From JADFNB01 sp036397455 (GTDB lineage: Bacteria; Gemmatimonadota; Gemmatimonadetes; Gemmatimonadales; GWC2-71-9): a stretch of 64,000 bases of DNA. This document shows positions 26,542 through 35,493 of this stretch, one piece after another. The stretch is from positions 107,822 to 171,821 of the forward strand of contig DASWIX010000041.1 in assembly GCA_036397455.1 (NCBI GenBank), written 5' to 3'. A model generated the notes under the pieces. The model had not been told where the DNA came from. It ran no database searches and saw nothing but the letters and a program-made list of their open reading frames with translations. The translations under genes were made by a program, and so were the position numbers. Within the stretch, counting starts at the first letter, position 1. Every line of letters begins with the position of its first letter.

Positions 26542-27707
26542 CCCGGCGCAAAGCGGGACCCTCGACCCGCGCCATCCACGGCCTGCCGCACGCGAAGTCC
26601 CCACACGAGCCCGTCTCGTTCCCGATCTTTCAGAGTTCGACGTTCGTGAATCCCGTCGGGGGCGGCGGCGAAGTGCTCTATACGCGATACGGCAACAACC
26701 CGAATCAGGTGGAACTCGCGCGCCGACTCGCCGCGCTCGAAGGTGCCGAGGCCGCTATCTGCCTCGCGAGCGGCATGGGCGCCACCGCGCTCGCGCATCT
26801 CGCCGTCCTGCGCCCGGGCGATCACCTGCTGTCGAGCGACTGGATCTACGGTGGAACCCGCCGGCTGTTCGAGACCGAGTTCGCCCGGTTCGGTATCGAG
26901 GTGACCTACGTCGACCCGCGGAGTCCGCGGCTGTGGAAGACCAGCCTGCGGGCCAATACGCGCGCGATCTTCATCGAGACCCCCACCAATCCCCTGATGC
27001 GCATTCTCGACCTGGCCCCGTTGGCCACGCTCGCGCACACGAAGGGCATCGCGTTCCTCGTGGATTCGACTTTCGCCTCGCCGATCAATCTTCGGCCCCT
27101 GGAGCACGGGGCCGATATCGTCATTCACAGCGCCACCAAGTACCTCAACGGGCACTCGGACGTGATCGCGGGCGCCGTCGCCGGATCGGAAACGCTCGTG
27201 GAGGAGGTGCGGCGCTTGATGCAGGTGTGGGGCCAGGCCATCGACCCGCATGCCGCGTGGCTGGTCGAACGGGGGATGCGCACGCTCGCCGTACGGGTCG
27301 CCCGGCACAACGAGAACGGCATGCGGTTCGCCGAGTGGGCCGAGGGCCACCCGGGCATCACCGCGGTGCATTATCCGGGACTCCCATCCCATCCCGATCA
27401 CGGGTTGGCGCGCAAGATCCTCCATGGCTTCGGTGGCATAGTGGGGATTCGACTCAAGGGCGGGGCGAGGGCCGCGAACCGCGTGCTGAAACGGCTGCGG
27501 GTCGCGCAGCATGCCCCGAGCCTCGGCGGCGTGGAGACCCTGGTGTCCGAGCCGCGCCTCACCTCCCACGCCAGCCTGTCCGCCGCCCAACGTGCGGCGC
27601 AGGGAATCCCGGACGGGTTCGTACGGGTCAGCGTGGGCATCGAGGACGTCGAGGACATCATCGCCGATTTCACCCGGGCGCTCACCACCGCCGCGCGCCG
27701 CAGCTAA
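26538..27707 (+). CDS. Cys/Met metabolism PLP-dependent enzyme
   Basis: The 389-residue protein is a gamma-family transsulfuration enzyme. It has the PLP site SATKYLNGHSDVIAGAV with the Schiff-base Lys (about residue 200), IFIETPTNPLMRI, YTRYGNNPN and the C-terminal SLGGVETLVSEP and VRVSVGIEDVEDII. It could be cystathionine gamma-synthase, cystathionine gamma-lyase or O-acylhomoserine sulfhydrylase; the motifs do not separate these reliably. ATG overlaps the previous stop (ATGA). Confidence 0.88.
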   Translation: MTRRKAGPSTRAIHGLPHAKSPHEPVSFPIFQSSTFVNPVGGGGEVLYTRYGNNPNQVELARRLAALEGAEAAICLASGMGATALAHLAVLRPGDHLLSSDWIYGGTRRLFETEFARFGIEVTYVDPRSPRLWKTSLRANTRAIFIETPTNPLMRILDLAPLATLAHTKGIAFLVDSTFASPINLRPLEHGADIVIHSATKYLNGHSDVIAGAVAGSETLVEEVRRLMQVWGQAIDPHAAWLVERGMRTLAVRVARHNENGMRFAEWAEGHPGITAVHYPGLPSHPDHGLARKILHGFGGIVGIRLKGGARAANRVLKRLRVAQHAPSLGGVETLVSEPRLTSHASLSAAQRAAQGIPDGFVRVSVGIEDVEDIIADFTRALTTAARRS

Positions 27708-27716
27708 CCGACGATC

Positions 27717-28406
27717 GTGATCCGGTTCATCAAGGTCTTCAAGGCGTATCCCAAGAGCGTGCTCGCGCTGCGCGACGTGTCGCTGCGGGTCTCCAAAGGT
27801 GAGTTCGTGTTCCTCACAGGACACTCAGGAGCCGGGAAGTCGACCGTGCTCCGCCTGATCTACGCGCAGGACCTCCCCACGGAGGGGGAAGTGCGCATTT
27901 CAGGTCACCGCACGGCCAAACTCACCCGGCGCGAAATCCCCAAGCTGCGGCGCCGGCTCGGCATCGTGTTTCAGGATTTCCAGCTCCTCGAAGACCGCAC
28001 CGCGGAGGAAAACGTCGCGTTCGCGCTGGAGGTGACCGGCGCGCGCCGCCATGTGATCGGCCCAAAGGTCACGCGGGTGTTGACGCAGGTCGGGCTGGCG
28101 GGCAAGGCACGCGCGTACCCCCGTGAGCTGTCCGGCGGCGAACAGCAGCGGGTCGCCATCGCGAGGGCGCTCGTGAATGACCCGTTCGTGTTGCTCGCCG
28201 ACGAACCGACCGGCAACCTGGATGAGCGCGCCACCCGCGGCGTGTTCCAACTCCTGCGCGAAATCAACGCCAACGGCACCGCAGTCGTGATGGCGACCCA
28301 CGATCTCGATCTCGTCCGCCAGGCGGAGTACCGCACGGTGGAGATGCAGCAGGGAGCAATCGTGTACGATTCCGCCGAGGACGGCGGACGGGAGCAGGGC
28401 GCGTGA
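27717..28406 (+). CDS. ftsE: cell-division ABC ATPase FtsE
   Basis: The 229-residue ATPase has Walker A GHSGAGKST, the FtsE-type Q loop VFQDFQLLEDRT, signature LSGGEQQRV, Walker B FVLLADEPTGNLD and the H loop MATHD. FtsE powers FtsX at the septum to switch on cell-wall hydrolases. It starts with GTG 10 nt after the PLP enzyme gene. It is followed with overlap by ftsX and then an EnvC-like gene, the complete FtsEX-activator set. Confidence 0.95.
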   Translation: MIRFIKVFKAYPKSVLALRDVSLRVSKGEFVFLTGHSGAGKSTVLRLIYAQDLPTEGEVRISGHRTAKLTRREIPKLRRRLGIVFQDFQLLEDRTAEENVAFALEVTGARRHVIGPKVTRVLTQVGLAGKARAYPRELSGGEQQRVAIARALVNDPFVLLADEPTGNLDERATRGVFQLLREINANGTAVVMATHDLDLVRQAEYRTVEMQQGAIVYDSAEDGGREQGA

Positions 28407-29257
28407 CGCTGGTCGTCCGAGAAGCCCTGCTGGCGTTCCGGCGCGCGCCGGTGCTGTCCGCGCTGTCCGTCACCACGATCGCCTTCGCGCTGTTCGTGGT
28501 GAGCCTCGTGGCGCTGGTGGCCCTCAATCTCCGCACCGCCCTCGCAGGCGTCGAGGAGCGTGTCGAGATCGTGATGTACCTGCGGCGCGGGACGCCGGTC
28601 GAGGTCGTCACGACCGCCATGGGCGACATCGAGAGCTTCCCGGAAGTGGAAGCGGTGGCGTACGTCACCGAGGAGGATGCGTTGGCGCGCGCCCGGGACG
28701 AGCTGACGGAGTTTCGCGGCGTCTTCGACGACCTGGAGACCAATCCCCTGCCCGCGTCGCTCGAAGTCCGGCTCCTCCCCGGATTCCGCGACACGCCACA
28801 CGTCACCGAGGTGGCGGGGCGGCTGGAAGGATTCCGCTTCGCGGAGGATGTCCGCTTTGGCAGCGATTGGATCGCCAAACTGGATCGCCTGCGCGACATC
28901 GCGACGGCGGTGGGCCTGCTGATCGGGGCGGCCTTTGCGGCGGCATCGATCATCATCATCGGCACCACCATCCGGATGACGGTGCTGCAACGGGGTCGCG
29001 AGATCGCGATCATGCGCCTCGTCGGCGCCACCGACGGCTTCATCCGCCGGCCGTTCCTGCTGGAAGGCAGCATCAAAGGCGCCCTCGGCGGGGGGCTGGC
29101 GGTCGCACTCTGCTACACGGCGTTCGTCATCGTGAGTCAGGTCTTCGCCGGCGTCTTCTTCAGTGCGCCCCAGGCATCGCTGATCGTGCTGTTCGGCACC
29201 GCGCTCGGGTTCACGGCGAGCGCGGTGAGCGTCGCCCGGCACATCCGGCGGGTGTAG
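28403..29257 (+). CDS. ftsX: cell-division permease-like protein FtsX
   Basis: The 284-residue protein has the FtsX order: a first helix (about 20-45), a large periplasmic domain (about 46-165, with the EVEAVAYVTEEDALAR strand-helix), then three helices with the FtsX/MacB signature REIAIMRLVGATDGFIRRPFLLEG. It transmits ATP hydrolysis by FtsE to an EnvC-like partner in the periplasm. GTG overlaps the ftsE stop by 4 nt. Confidence 0.93.
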   Translation: MTLVVREALLAFRRAPVLSALSVTTIAFALFVVSLVALVALNLRTALAGVEERVEIVMYLRRGTPVEVVTTAMGDIESFPEVEAVAYVTEEDALARARDELTEFRGVFDDLETNPLPASLEVRLLPGFRDTPHVTEVAGRLEGFRFAEDVRFGSDWIAKLDRLRDIATAVGLLIGAAFAAASIIIIGTTIRMTVLQRGREIAIMRLVGATDGFIRRPFLLEGSIKGALGGGLAVALCYTAFVIVSQVFAGVFFSAPQASLIVLFGTALGFTASAVSVARHIRRV

Positions 29258-29260
29258 CGG

Positions 29261-30460
29261 ATGCGTGGCACGTGGCCCGCGTGGGTCGCACTCGTCACCA
29301 CCTTGATCGCAGCACCGGGCTACGCGCAGGACAACGTCGACCGCCAAATCCGCAACAACCAGGCTCGACTCGATTCGATTCGGCAGGAACGGACGTCGCT
29401 CGAAGGGGAGCTGACCCGGCTGCGAGGCCGCATCCGCAACATCTCGGGTGAACTCAGCAACCTCGAACAGCAGAAGACGGCCACGTCGCGCATCGTCAAC
29501 GAATTGGACCGCCAGATGGGACAGCTGAGCAGCCAGCTCGACACCATCACACTCGATCTCCTGCTCGCCCAGGACGCCGTCGCCGAGCAACAGGCCATCC
29601 GCGAGCGGCGGGTCGTCGAGATCTACAAGCGCGGCAGACTGTGGGGGTTTCAGGTCCTGCTGGCGGCCGAGAGCTTCGCCGACCTGCTGGGCCGCTATAA
29701 GTACCTGTTCCTGGTGAGCCGCCAGGATCAGGCGCTCGTCACGGCGATGCAGCACCTGCGCGACCGCATCGACCGGGAACGCCGGCAAATGGCGACCGTG
29801 CAGCGTGAACTCACCGGCAACCGCGAAGAACGCGGCCGCGAGTTGGCGCGCTTCCAGCGCCTCGAGCGGGAACGGCTGCGCAGTCTGGAACAAACGCGAA
29901 CCACGGCGGCCCGGGCAACGGAGCGCCTTGGCAGCCTCGAAGCCACCGAGCAGCAGCTCAACACGCTGATCGCGGACCTCGAGCGGCGCCGGCGCGCCGC
30001 GATTGCCGCGGGCCGGGTGACCGAGGTGGCGGCGAGCATCACCCCGGCCTCCCTGGGGACGCTCGCCTGGCCGGCGGAGGGCCGATTGCTCTATCGCTTC
30101 GGGCCGGCCGCCGGACCCGGCAACAGCGTGATCCGCTATCAAGGTGTCGGGATCGGGGTACCCGTCGGCACGCCGGTTCGGGCGGTGGCCAACGGCGAGG
30201 TCGTGTTCGCGGGTCCGTACGGCACCTACGGGCTGAGCGTCATGCTCGACCACGGGGGCGGGTTCTACACGCTGTACCTCTACCTGTCCCGGGTCAACGT
30301 GGCCGGCGGCACCCTGACAAGCGCAGGCGATCAGGTCGGGGTATCGGGCGGCGCGGCAAGTGATGAGGGGCCGCACGTAGAGTTCCAGATCCGAGAACAC
30401 CGCGGCGGTGGCCTGACCATCGCCCTCGATCCGCTCAACTGGCTCCGACCCCGACGCTGA
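29261..30460 (+). CDS. EnvC-like M23-family protein with degenerate LytM domain
   Basis: The 399-residue protein has a signal peptide (cleaved after GYAQ), a long coiled coil (about 25-250, rich in Gln, Arg, Glu and Leu) and a C-terminal LytM domain (about 265-399). The domain keeps GTPVRAVANGEVVFAG and LDHGGGFYTLY. The zinc ligands of active M23 peptidases are missing: the HxxxD position reads YQGVG, the His after TLY is Tyr, and the HxH motif reads PHVEF. This is the pattern of E. coli EnvC, which activates amidases rather than cutting. It follows ftsX by 3 nt, as expected for its partner. Confidence 0.88.
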   Translation: MRGTWPAWVALVTTLIAAPGYAQDNVDRQIRNNQARLDSIRQERTSLEGELTRLRGRIRNISGELSNLEQQKTATSRIVNELDRQMGQLSSQLDTITLDLLLAQDAVAEQQAIRERRVVEIYKRGRLWGFQVLLAAESFADLLGRYKYLFLVSRQDQALVTAMQHLRDRIDRERRQMATVQRELTGNREERGRELARFQRLERERLRSLEQTRTTAARATERLGSLEATEQQLNTLIADLERRRRAAIAAGRVTEVAASITPASLGTLAWPAEGRLLYRFGPAAGPGNSVIRYQGVGIGVPVGTPVRAVANGEVVFAGPYGTYGLSVMLDHGGGFYTLYLYLSRVNVAGGTLTSAGDQVGVSGGAASDEGPHVEFQIREHRGGGLTIALDPLNWLRPRR

Positions 30461-30505
30461 GCCTTCCACCACTCGACGCTTGACGAACAGCATACTGCGC
30501 GATAA

Positions 30506-30525
30506 TCATACATACGTATGAATGA
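30506..30525. promoter_or_regulatory. near-perfect palindrome over the tetR start (candidate operator)
   Basis: The 20-bp stretch is symmetric at 18 of 20 positions around a perfect CATACGTATG core and includes the ATG of the TetR gene. A GATAAT hexamer at 30501-30506 may be the -10. Binding here would block transcription and translation of the whole efflux operon, which fits TetR autoregulation. Confidence 0.6.
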
Positions 30526-31126
30526 TCCAACGCGTGCCAGACTGGTGTCCGAAGGACGTAAGCTGTTTGCTGAGAAGGGATTCAGCGGAGCAAGCGTTCG
30601 CGAGATTACGGGCGCCGCGAATGCCAATCTGGGAGCCATCACCTATCATTTCGGCTCCAAGCTGGCCCTGTACCACGCCATCCTCGAGGAGGCGTTCACG
30701 GACCTCGCCACGCGTACCGAGGCGGCGGCGCACGCGGCTGCGAACCCTGAAGAGCGGATCGAGGCCATCGTACGGGCGTTCTTTGCGTTCTTCGCCGCCT
30801 GGCCGGAAGCGCCGCGCCTGGTCATTCGCGAGGTCGCCGGCGGAGACGCACCCCCGCGCCCGGTCATCCCACTCATGCGGCGAAACCTGGTGGCGATCAC
30901 CCATGTGGTCGAGGCGGGGCGCGCCGCCGGCCGCTTTCGCGCGGTCGATCCGCTCCTGGTGACCTTCTCCATCATCTCGCAGTCCATCTGGTTCGCGGTG
31001 ATCGGCGAGCACCTTCCCGTGGTCAGCGGCATGCAACTCGAACCGGAAACGCTCACCGGCGCCGTTGAACGCCACATCAGTGAAATGGTCCTTCGGGCCA
31101 TCGCCGTCGAAGGAAGCCCCCCATGA
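30518..31126 (+). CDS. TetR/AcrR family repressor
   Basis: The 202-residue protein has the TetR helix-turn-helix (about 10-55: LFAEKGFSGASVREI then GAITYHFGSKLALYHAIL) and a C-terminal ligand-binding domain of the CecR (YbiH) type, which often controls YbhFGRS-like exporters. It overlaps the HlyD gene by 4 nt, so it is the local regulator of the ABC efflux operon. The palindrome across its own start codon is the likely operator. Confidence 0.9.
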   Translation: MNDPTRARLVSEGRKLFAEKGFSGASVREITGAANANLGAITYHFGSKLALYHAILEEAFTDLATRTEAAAHAAANPEERIEAIVRAFFAFFAAWPEAPRLVIREVAGGDAPPRPVIPLMRRNLVAITHVVEAGRAAGRFRAVDPLLVTFSIISQSIWFAVIGEHLPVVSGMQLEPETLTGAVERHISEMVLRAIAVEGSPP

Positions 31127-32082
31127 AGCCTTCCTGGTTGCTCTCGGCCTTGGCGGCCGGGGTGCTCGGTTGTGGAGAGGATCCCGATCATGCCCTGGTC
31201 GCCGGCACGATCGAGATTCGCGAGGTCACGCTGGCGTCGATGACGTCCGGGCGCTTGCGGTCGTTATATGTCGACGAAGGCGACACGGTCCGCACGGGGG
31301 ATACCGTCGCGGTCCTGACCCAACCGGGCCTCGATCAGCAGATTGCCGAGCGGGAGGCCCGGTACCGCGTCGCGCTCGCGCGTCGTGACGATCTGGAGGA
31401 GGGCGCCCGGGTACAGGAACTCCGCCGCGCTCGCGCCGCGCTCGAGAGCGTTCTCGCCGATTCGGCGCGCGCCGCCTCCGACGCGGCCCGCGTCGACGCC
31501 CTGTTCGACAGCACGGCCGCGTCCGCGCGGGAACGCGACGCGGCCATCGCCGCGGATCGCACCACCACCGCGCGCGTCCGCCAGTTGCGCGAGGAGCTCG
31601 CGCTGCTCGAGGCGGGCACGCGCTCGCAGCAGGTCGTCGGCGCGAGGCGGGAGGCCGAGGCCGCACGCGCGGCCGTCGAGGCGCTGCAGGCTGTCCGCGG
31701 TGAGCTTTCCGTCACCGCGCCGGCCGACGGTGTCATCCTGTTGCGCCTCGCGGAACCTGGCGAGGTGCTCCAGCCGGGAACTCCCATTGCCCGGCTCGGT
31801 CTGGTGCACCGTCCCTGGGTGCGCGCCTACGTCGATCAGGCGGTGATCGGGCGGGTGCGGGTCGGCGCCGCGGTGCGGGTGATGGTGGACAGCTTCCCCG
31901 ACTCCTCGTTCGCCGGCGTCGTATCGGAGATCAGCGCCGAGGCCGAGTTCGTGCCTCGCGTGGCGCTCACCGAGCGCGAACGGGCCGACCTCGTCTTCGC
32001 CATCAAGGTCGAGATCACCGCCGAAGGCGGCCGGCTGAAACCGGGGATGCCGGTCGACCTCGCGATCGACCTGGTTCGCTGA
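31123..32082 (+). CDS. HlyD-family adaptor of an ABC exporter
   Basis: The 319-residue protein begins with a lipobox-like signal (ending LGCGED), so it may be lipid-anchored. The lipoyl halves are split by a hairpin coiled coil rich in Ala/Arg/Glu (about 75-190). The beta-barrel part contains RPWVRAYVDQAVIGRVRVG and PDSSFAGVVSEIS. It resembles YbhG/YhiI adaptors linking an ABC-2 transporter to TolC. It is translationally coupled to the TetR gene and lies 1 nt before the ATPase gene. Confidence 0.88.
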   Translation: MKPSWLLSALAAGVLGCGEDPDHALVAGTIEIREVTLASMTSGRLRSLYVDEGDTVRTGDTVAVLTQPGLDQQIAEREARYRVALARRDDLEEGARVQELRRARAALESVLADSARAASDAARVDALFDSTAASARERDAAIAADRTTTARVRQLREELALLEAGTRSQQVVGARREAEAARAAVEALQAVRGELSVTAPADGVILLRLAEPGEVLQPGTPIARLGLVHRPWVRAYVDQAVIGRVRVGAAVRVMVDSFPDSSFAGVVSEISAEAEFVPRVALTERERADLVFAIKVEITAEGGRLKPGMPVDLAIDLVR

Positions 32083-32083
32083 C

Positions 32084-32824
32084 GTGCAGGCGACCATCGA
32101 ATTGCTCGGCATCACCCGATCCTTCGGCGCGCTGGTGGCCGTGGACGGTCTTTCACTCACGATCCGGCGTGGTGAGATCTTCGGGCTGCTCGGCCCGAAC
32201 GGCTCGGGCAAGACCACGGCGATCCGGATGCTGTGCGGCCTGCTGGAACCGTCCGCGGGAACCGCGCGGGTGGCCGGGATCGACGTCCGCGAGGCCCCCG
32301 AAACCGTGCGTCAGCACATCGGCTATATGTCGCAGCAGTTCGGGCTCTACGATGACCTGACCATCCACGAGAACCTGCGGTTCTACGGCGCGCTCTACGG
32401 CCTGCGCCGCCACGCGTTGCGTGAACGCATGGACGTCGTCGAGCAGCGCATCGGTCTCGTCGCGCGGCGCGACCAGATGGTCGGGACGTTGTCCGGCGGC
32501 TGGAAACAACGCGTGGCGCTCGCGAGCGCCACGCTGCACGAACCACCCATTCTGTTTCTCGACGAACCCACGGCCGGGGTCGATCCGGCCAGCCGGCGGA
32601 CCTTTTGGCGCCTGATCCATCAGATGGCCGCCGAAGGCACCACCGTGGTGGTGACGACACACTACATGGATGAGGCGGAGCGCTGTGACCGGCTTGCCAT
32701 GCTGATGCACGGACGGCTGATCGCGCTCGGTACCCCGGACGAGGTCACGAGCAGTTTCGGCGAAGCCATGACGCTCGAGGACGTGTTCGTTACGCTGCAG
32801 GAACAGACCGGGGAGGCGCGATGA
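32084..32824 (+). CDS. ABC-2 exporter ATP-binding protein
   Basis: The 246-residue ATPase has Walker A GPNGSGKTT, Q loop YMSQQFGLYDDLT, signature LSGGWKQRV, Walker B PILFLDEPTAGVDP and H loop VVTTHYMDEAE. These features fit DrrA/YbhF-type drug or sodium exporters. It is one domain only, whereas YbhF has two. It starts with GTG and overlaps the permease gene by 4 nt. Confidence 0.93.
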   Translation: MQATIELLGITRSFGALVAVDGLSLTIRRGEIFGLLGPNGSGKTTAIRMLCGLLEPSAGTARVAGIDVREAPETVRQHIGYMSQQFGLYDDLTIHENLRFYGALYGLRRHALRERMDVVEQRIGLVARRDQMVGTLSGGWKQRVALASATLHEPPILFLDEPTAGVDPASRRTFWRLIHQMAAEGTTVVVTTHYMDEAERCDRLAMLMHGRLIALGTPDEVTSSFGEAMTLEDVFVTLQEQTGEAR

Positions 32825-33930
32825 GCCGCCTCCTCGCGATGATCCACAAGGAGTTCATCCAGATGCGGCGTGACCGATTGACGCTCGGCATCATGGGCGC
32901 CATCCCGGTCATTCAGCTGCTGTTATTCGGCTACGCCATCCAGACCGAGGTCAAGCACCTGCCAACCGTCGTGCTCGACGAAGCGAACACCTCCGAAACG
33001 CGCGCCCTCGCCGACGCGTTCGTGAACACCGCCAGCTTCGAGATGGTGGGGCGGGTGGCGAGCCGAATCGAAGTGGACCGAGCCCTCGCGTCGGGACGGG
33101 CACGTGCGGCGATCCTCATCCCCTGGTCGTATCCCCGCGATCTGGCGCGCGGACGGACGGCCGTCGTCCAGGTGATCGTCGATGCCACCGACCCACTCGC
33201 GTCGCAGGCGGCCATTCAGGCCGCCGGAGCCGTCGGTCGGGTCGAGGCCTTCAAGCAGTTGCGCAAGGCCGGCGCCGACCCCCGAATGCCGATCGAGGTA
33301 CGGGTCCGTCCGCGGTACAATCCCGGCCTCGAGTCGGCCAACAACATCGTCCCGGGATTGATCGGCGTCATTCTGTCTCTCACGCTCGTAGCGGTCACGT
33401 CGATGGCCATCGTGCGGGAACGCGAACGCGGTTCGCTCGAACAACTGATCGTGACGCCGCTTTCGCGTCTCGACCTGATGCTCGGCAAGATCGCGCCCTA
33501 CGTGCTTGTCGGGTACGTGCAGGTCACGGTGGTGCTGTTAGCCGGTCGGCTGGTGTTCGGCGTGCCGATTTCCGGCAACATCGCACTGTTCTATCTGATT
33601 ACGCTCGGCTTCATCGTCGCCACCCTGGGTGTGGGGCTGTTCGTGTCCACGGTGGCGCGAACACAACAGCAAGCGTTGCAGATGAGCTTCTTCTTCGTCT
33701 TGCCCAACATTCTGCTGTCGGGATTCATGTTCCCGCGCGAGGCGATGCCCCAGTTGGCGCAGTGGCTGGGCCTGGTGCTCCCCCTCACCCACTACCTCGA
33801 GGTCCTGAGGGGCATCCTGCTCAAAGGACTGTCGCTCGGCAACTTGTGGCATCAGGTGGTTGCGCTGTTGCTGTTTGCCGTCGGGTTCATCGTGCTGAGC
33901 ACCCGGCGGTTCCACAAAACCCTCGATTGA
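32821..33930 (+). CDS. ABC-2 type permease
   Basis: The 369-residue protein has one N-terminal helix (about 22-42), a large periplasmic loop (about 43-175) and five further helices. The ABC-2 signature is seen as RERERGSLEQLIVTPLSRLDLMLGKIAPY. This is the YhhJ/YbhS/YbhR layout. Only one permease gene is present, so it probably acts as a homodimer. It is the last gene of the TetR-controlled efflux operon. Confidence 0.92.
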   Translation: MSRLLAMIHKEFIQMRRDRLTLGIMGAIPVIQLLLFGYAIQTEVKHLPTVVLDEANTSETRALADAFVNTASFEMVGRVASRIEVDRALASGRARAAILIPWSYPRDLARGRTAVVQVIVDATDPLASQAAIQAAGAVGRVEAFKQLRKAGADPRMPIEVRVRPRYNPGLESANNIVPGLIGVILSLTLVAVTSMAIVRERERGSLEQLIVTPLSRLDLMLGKIAPYVLVGYVQVTVVLLAGRLVFGVPISGNIALFYLITLGFIVATLGVGLFVSTVARTQQQALQMSFFFVLPNILLSGFMFPREAMPQLAQWLGLVLPLTHYLEVLRGILLKGLSLGNLWHQVVALLLFAVGFIVLSTRRFHKTLD

Positions 33931-33982
33931 TGCCGTGGCCCTCGCGCGCCGCCCCGGGCTGTGGGCCGGCCCACCTGGTTGC

Positions 33983-33988
33983 TATCTT
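33983..33988 (+). promoter_or_regulatory. -10 element for a leaderless merR-like transcript
   Basis: TATCTT, in the context GCTATCTTG, ends 8 nt before the ATG at 33997, with no Shine-Dalgarno sequence between. Confidence 0.45.
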
Positions 33989-33996
33989 GCGTTTGT

Positions 33997-34707
33997 ATGC
34001 CTTCCGCGCTCTTTACGCTCCGGTCCATCGCTCGGGAATTGGGACTTCCGGAGTCCACGGTACGCTACTACCGCGACGCGTTCAACGGCTTCTTGCCGGT
34101 AACCGGTCGCGGCCGGCGGCGCCGCTACCCCGCCGAGGCGATCGGCCTGTTGGCGCTCATCGCGGAGGGCTTCGCGGAGAACCGGTCCCGCGAGGAGATC
34201 GAAGAAGCCTTGCTCGACAACGGCGTGCAGCCGCCGGACTCGGGATCGCCGGTGGCCATTCCAGCGGTGTTTCCGCGCCATCGCGCTCACGACGGCCCCG
34301 CCCACGAGATGCTGGCGCTCGTGCTGGACGGCGAGCGGGAGCGGCGGGAAGCGATGTGGCAAATGGCGCGCGAGATCGTCCGGCTCGGTGAGGCGATCGA
34401 ACGCCAGCACACCGTGCTGTTCGAGCTGGCGCGCCACCTCGACCTGGGCGGCGCCCCCGCCCTCCCGCCACCTTCGAGCGCGATGGAGATCCCCGCGCCC
34501 CCCGACCGACCCGAAGCCGCGTCCTCGGACGAGTTGGCAACGCTGCGCCACGAACTCGAGCGGGAGCGGGAGATCGTCGAGCGACTCCGCCGGTCCAAGC
34601 TCGACCTCGAGCGACGCGCCGCGGCCGCCGAGACCGCATTGGAGGACTCCGCGACCCGCGGGGGCGGCCTCTTCCGCCGACGATCGAAACCATCCGACGA
34701 GCCGTAA
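33997..34707 (+). CDS. MerR-family regulator with C-terminal coiled coil
   Basis: The 236-residue protein starts FTLRSIARELGLPESTVRYYRDAF, a MerR helix-turn-helix, with the wing RRYPAEAIGLL. Beyond residue 75 there is no metal-binding domain. Instead come a Pro-rich linker (about 150-175) and a charged coiled coil (about 180-220), ending in a basic tail. The effector is unknown. It appears to have its own promoter, separate from the efflux operon, and is followed after 5 nt by pcm. Confidence 0.8.
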   Translation: MPSALFTLRSIARELGLPESTVRYYRDAFNGFLPVTGRGRRRRYPAEAIGLLALIAEGFAENRSREEIEEALLDNGVQPPDSGSPVAIPAVFPRHRAHDGPAHEMLALVLDGERERREAMWQMAREIVRLGEAIERQHTVLFELARHLDLGGAPALPPPSSAMEIPAPPDRPEAASSDELATLRHELEREREIVERLRRSKLDLERRAAAAETALEDSATRGGGLFRRRSKPSDEP

Positions 34708-34712
34708 TTCGC

Positions 34713-35357
34713 ATGACCCCGGCTGCCCGTGCGCGGCGTGCGATGGTCCGTCGACACCTGGCGAAACGGGGCATCACCGACCGGCGGGTGCTCGCGGCGA
34801 TGACCCGCGTTCCACGGGAGGCCTTTCTCGACCCCGCGCAGGAACCGGTCGCCTACGCGGACGCGCCGCTCAGCATTGGATGTGGCCAGACGATTTCACA
34901 GCCGTACATCGTCGCGCTCATGACCGAGGCCGCCGGTATTCGGCATCCGACGCGCGTACTCGAGATCGGGACCGGATCGGGATACCATACGGCCATTCTG
35001 GCTCATCTGGCCGGGCACGTCTGGTCGGTTGAGCGTCACGACGTGCTCGCGCGGGCCGCAACCCGCCATCTCCACGACATCGGATGCCACAACGTCACAA
35101 TCGTGGTCGGCGACGGCGCCAGCGGATATCCCACCGCGGCGCCGTACGATGCGATCGTCGTGAGCGCGGCGGCACCGGAGCCACCACCGGCGCTCGTCGC
35201 GCAACTCGCGGACGCCGGAAGGCTCGTGATCCCCCTCGGAGATCGGACCCTTCAGATGCTGACCGTGGTCACGCGCACGGCGGATGGCATTCGCCGGCGC
35301 GAGGTGTGCGCCTGCCGCTTCGTTCCGCTGGTCTCGCCGGTCGCCTTCGCCGAGTAG
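34713..35357 (+). CDS. pcm: protein-L-isoaspartate O-methyltransferase
   Basis: The 214-residue enzyme methylates isoaspartyl residues in damaged proteins using SAM. It has the family AYADAPLSIGCGQTISQPYIVALM segment, SAM motif I VLEIGTGSGYHTAILA, motif II YDAIVVSAAAPEPP and the C-terminal GRLVIPLG. The length is standard. The gene follows the MerR gene, with which it probably shares a transcript. Confidence 0.94.
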   Translation: MTPAARARRAMVRRHLAKRGITDRRVLAAMTRVPREAFLDPAQEPVAYADAPLSIGCGQTISQPYIVALMTEAAGIRHPTRVLEIGTGSGYHTAILAHLAGHVWSVERHDVLARAATRHLHDIGCHNVTIVVGDGASGYPTAAPYDAIVVSAAAPEPPPALVAQLADAGRLVIPLGDRTLQMLTVVTRTADGIRRREVCACRFVPLVSPVAFAE

Positions 35358-35493
35358 ACGGGGCCGGCCTTTTGGGGCTCATCAGTCGACCGCCGGCGGG
35401 ATCGCCCGGCCGCCAGCCCGCGCCGTCACGAGAGGAACTTGCGACCCTCTACCGGCGTATGGCTCGACGGTCTGGGACCGTGGGGCCTCCACA

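Noticed and set aside
29261..30460. Active M23 cell-wall peptidase
   Set aside because: The metal ligands are replaced at all usual positions, so an activator role is more likely than hydrolysis.
27971..30493. An 840-codon minus-strand frame across ftsE, ftsX and the EnvC-like gene
   Set aside because: It is an antisense shadow of three recognisable plus-strand genes.
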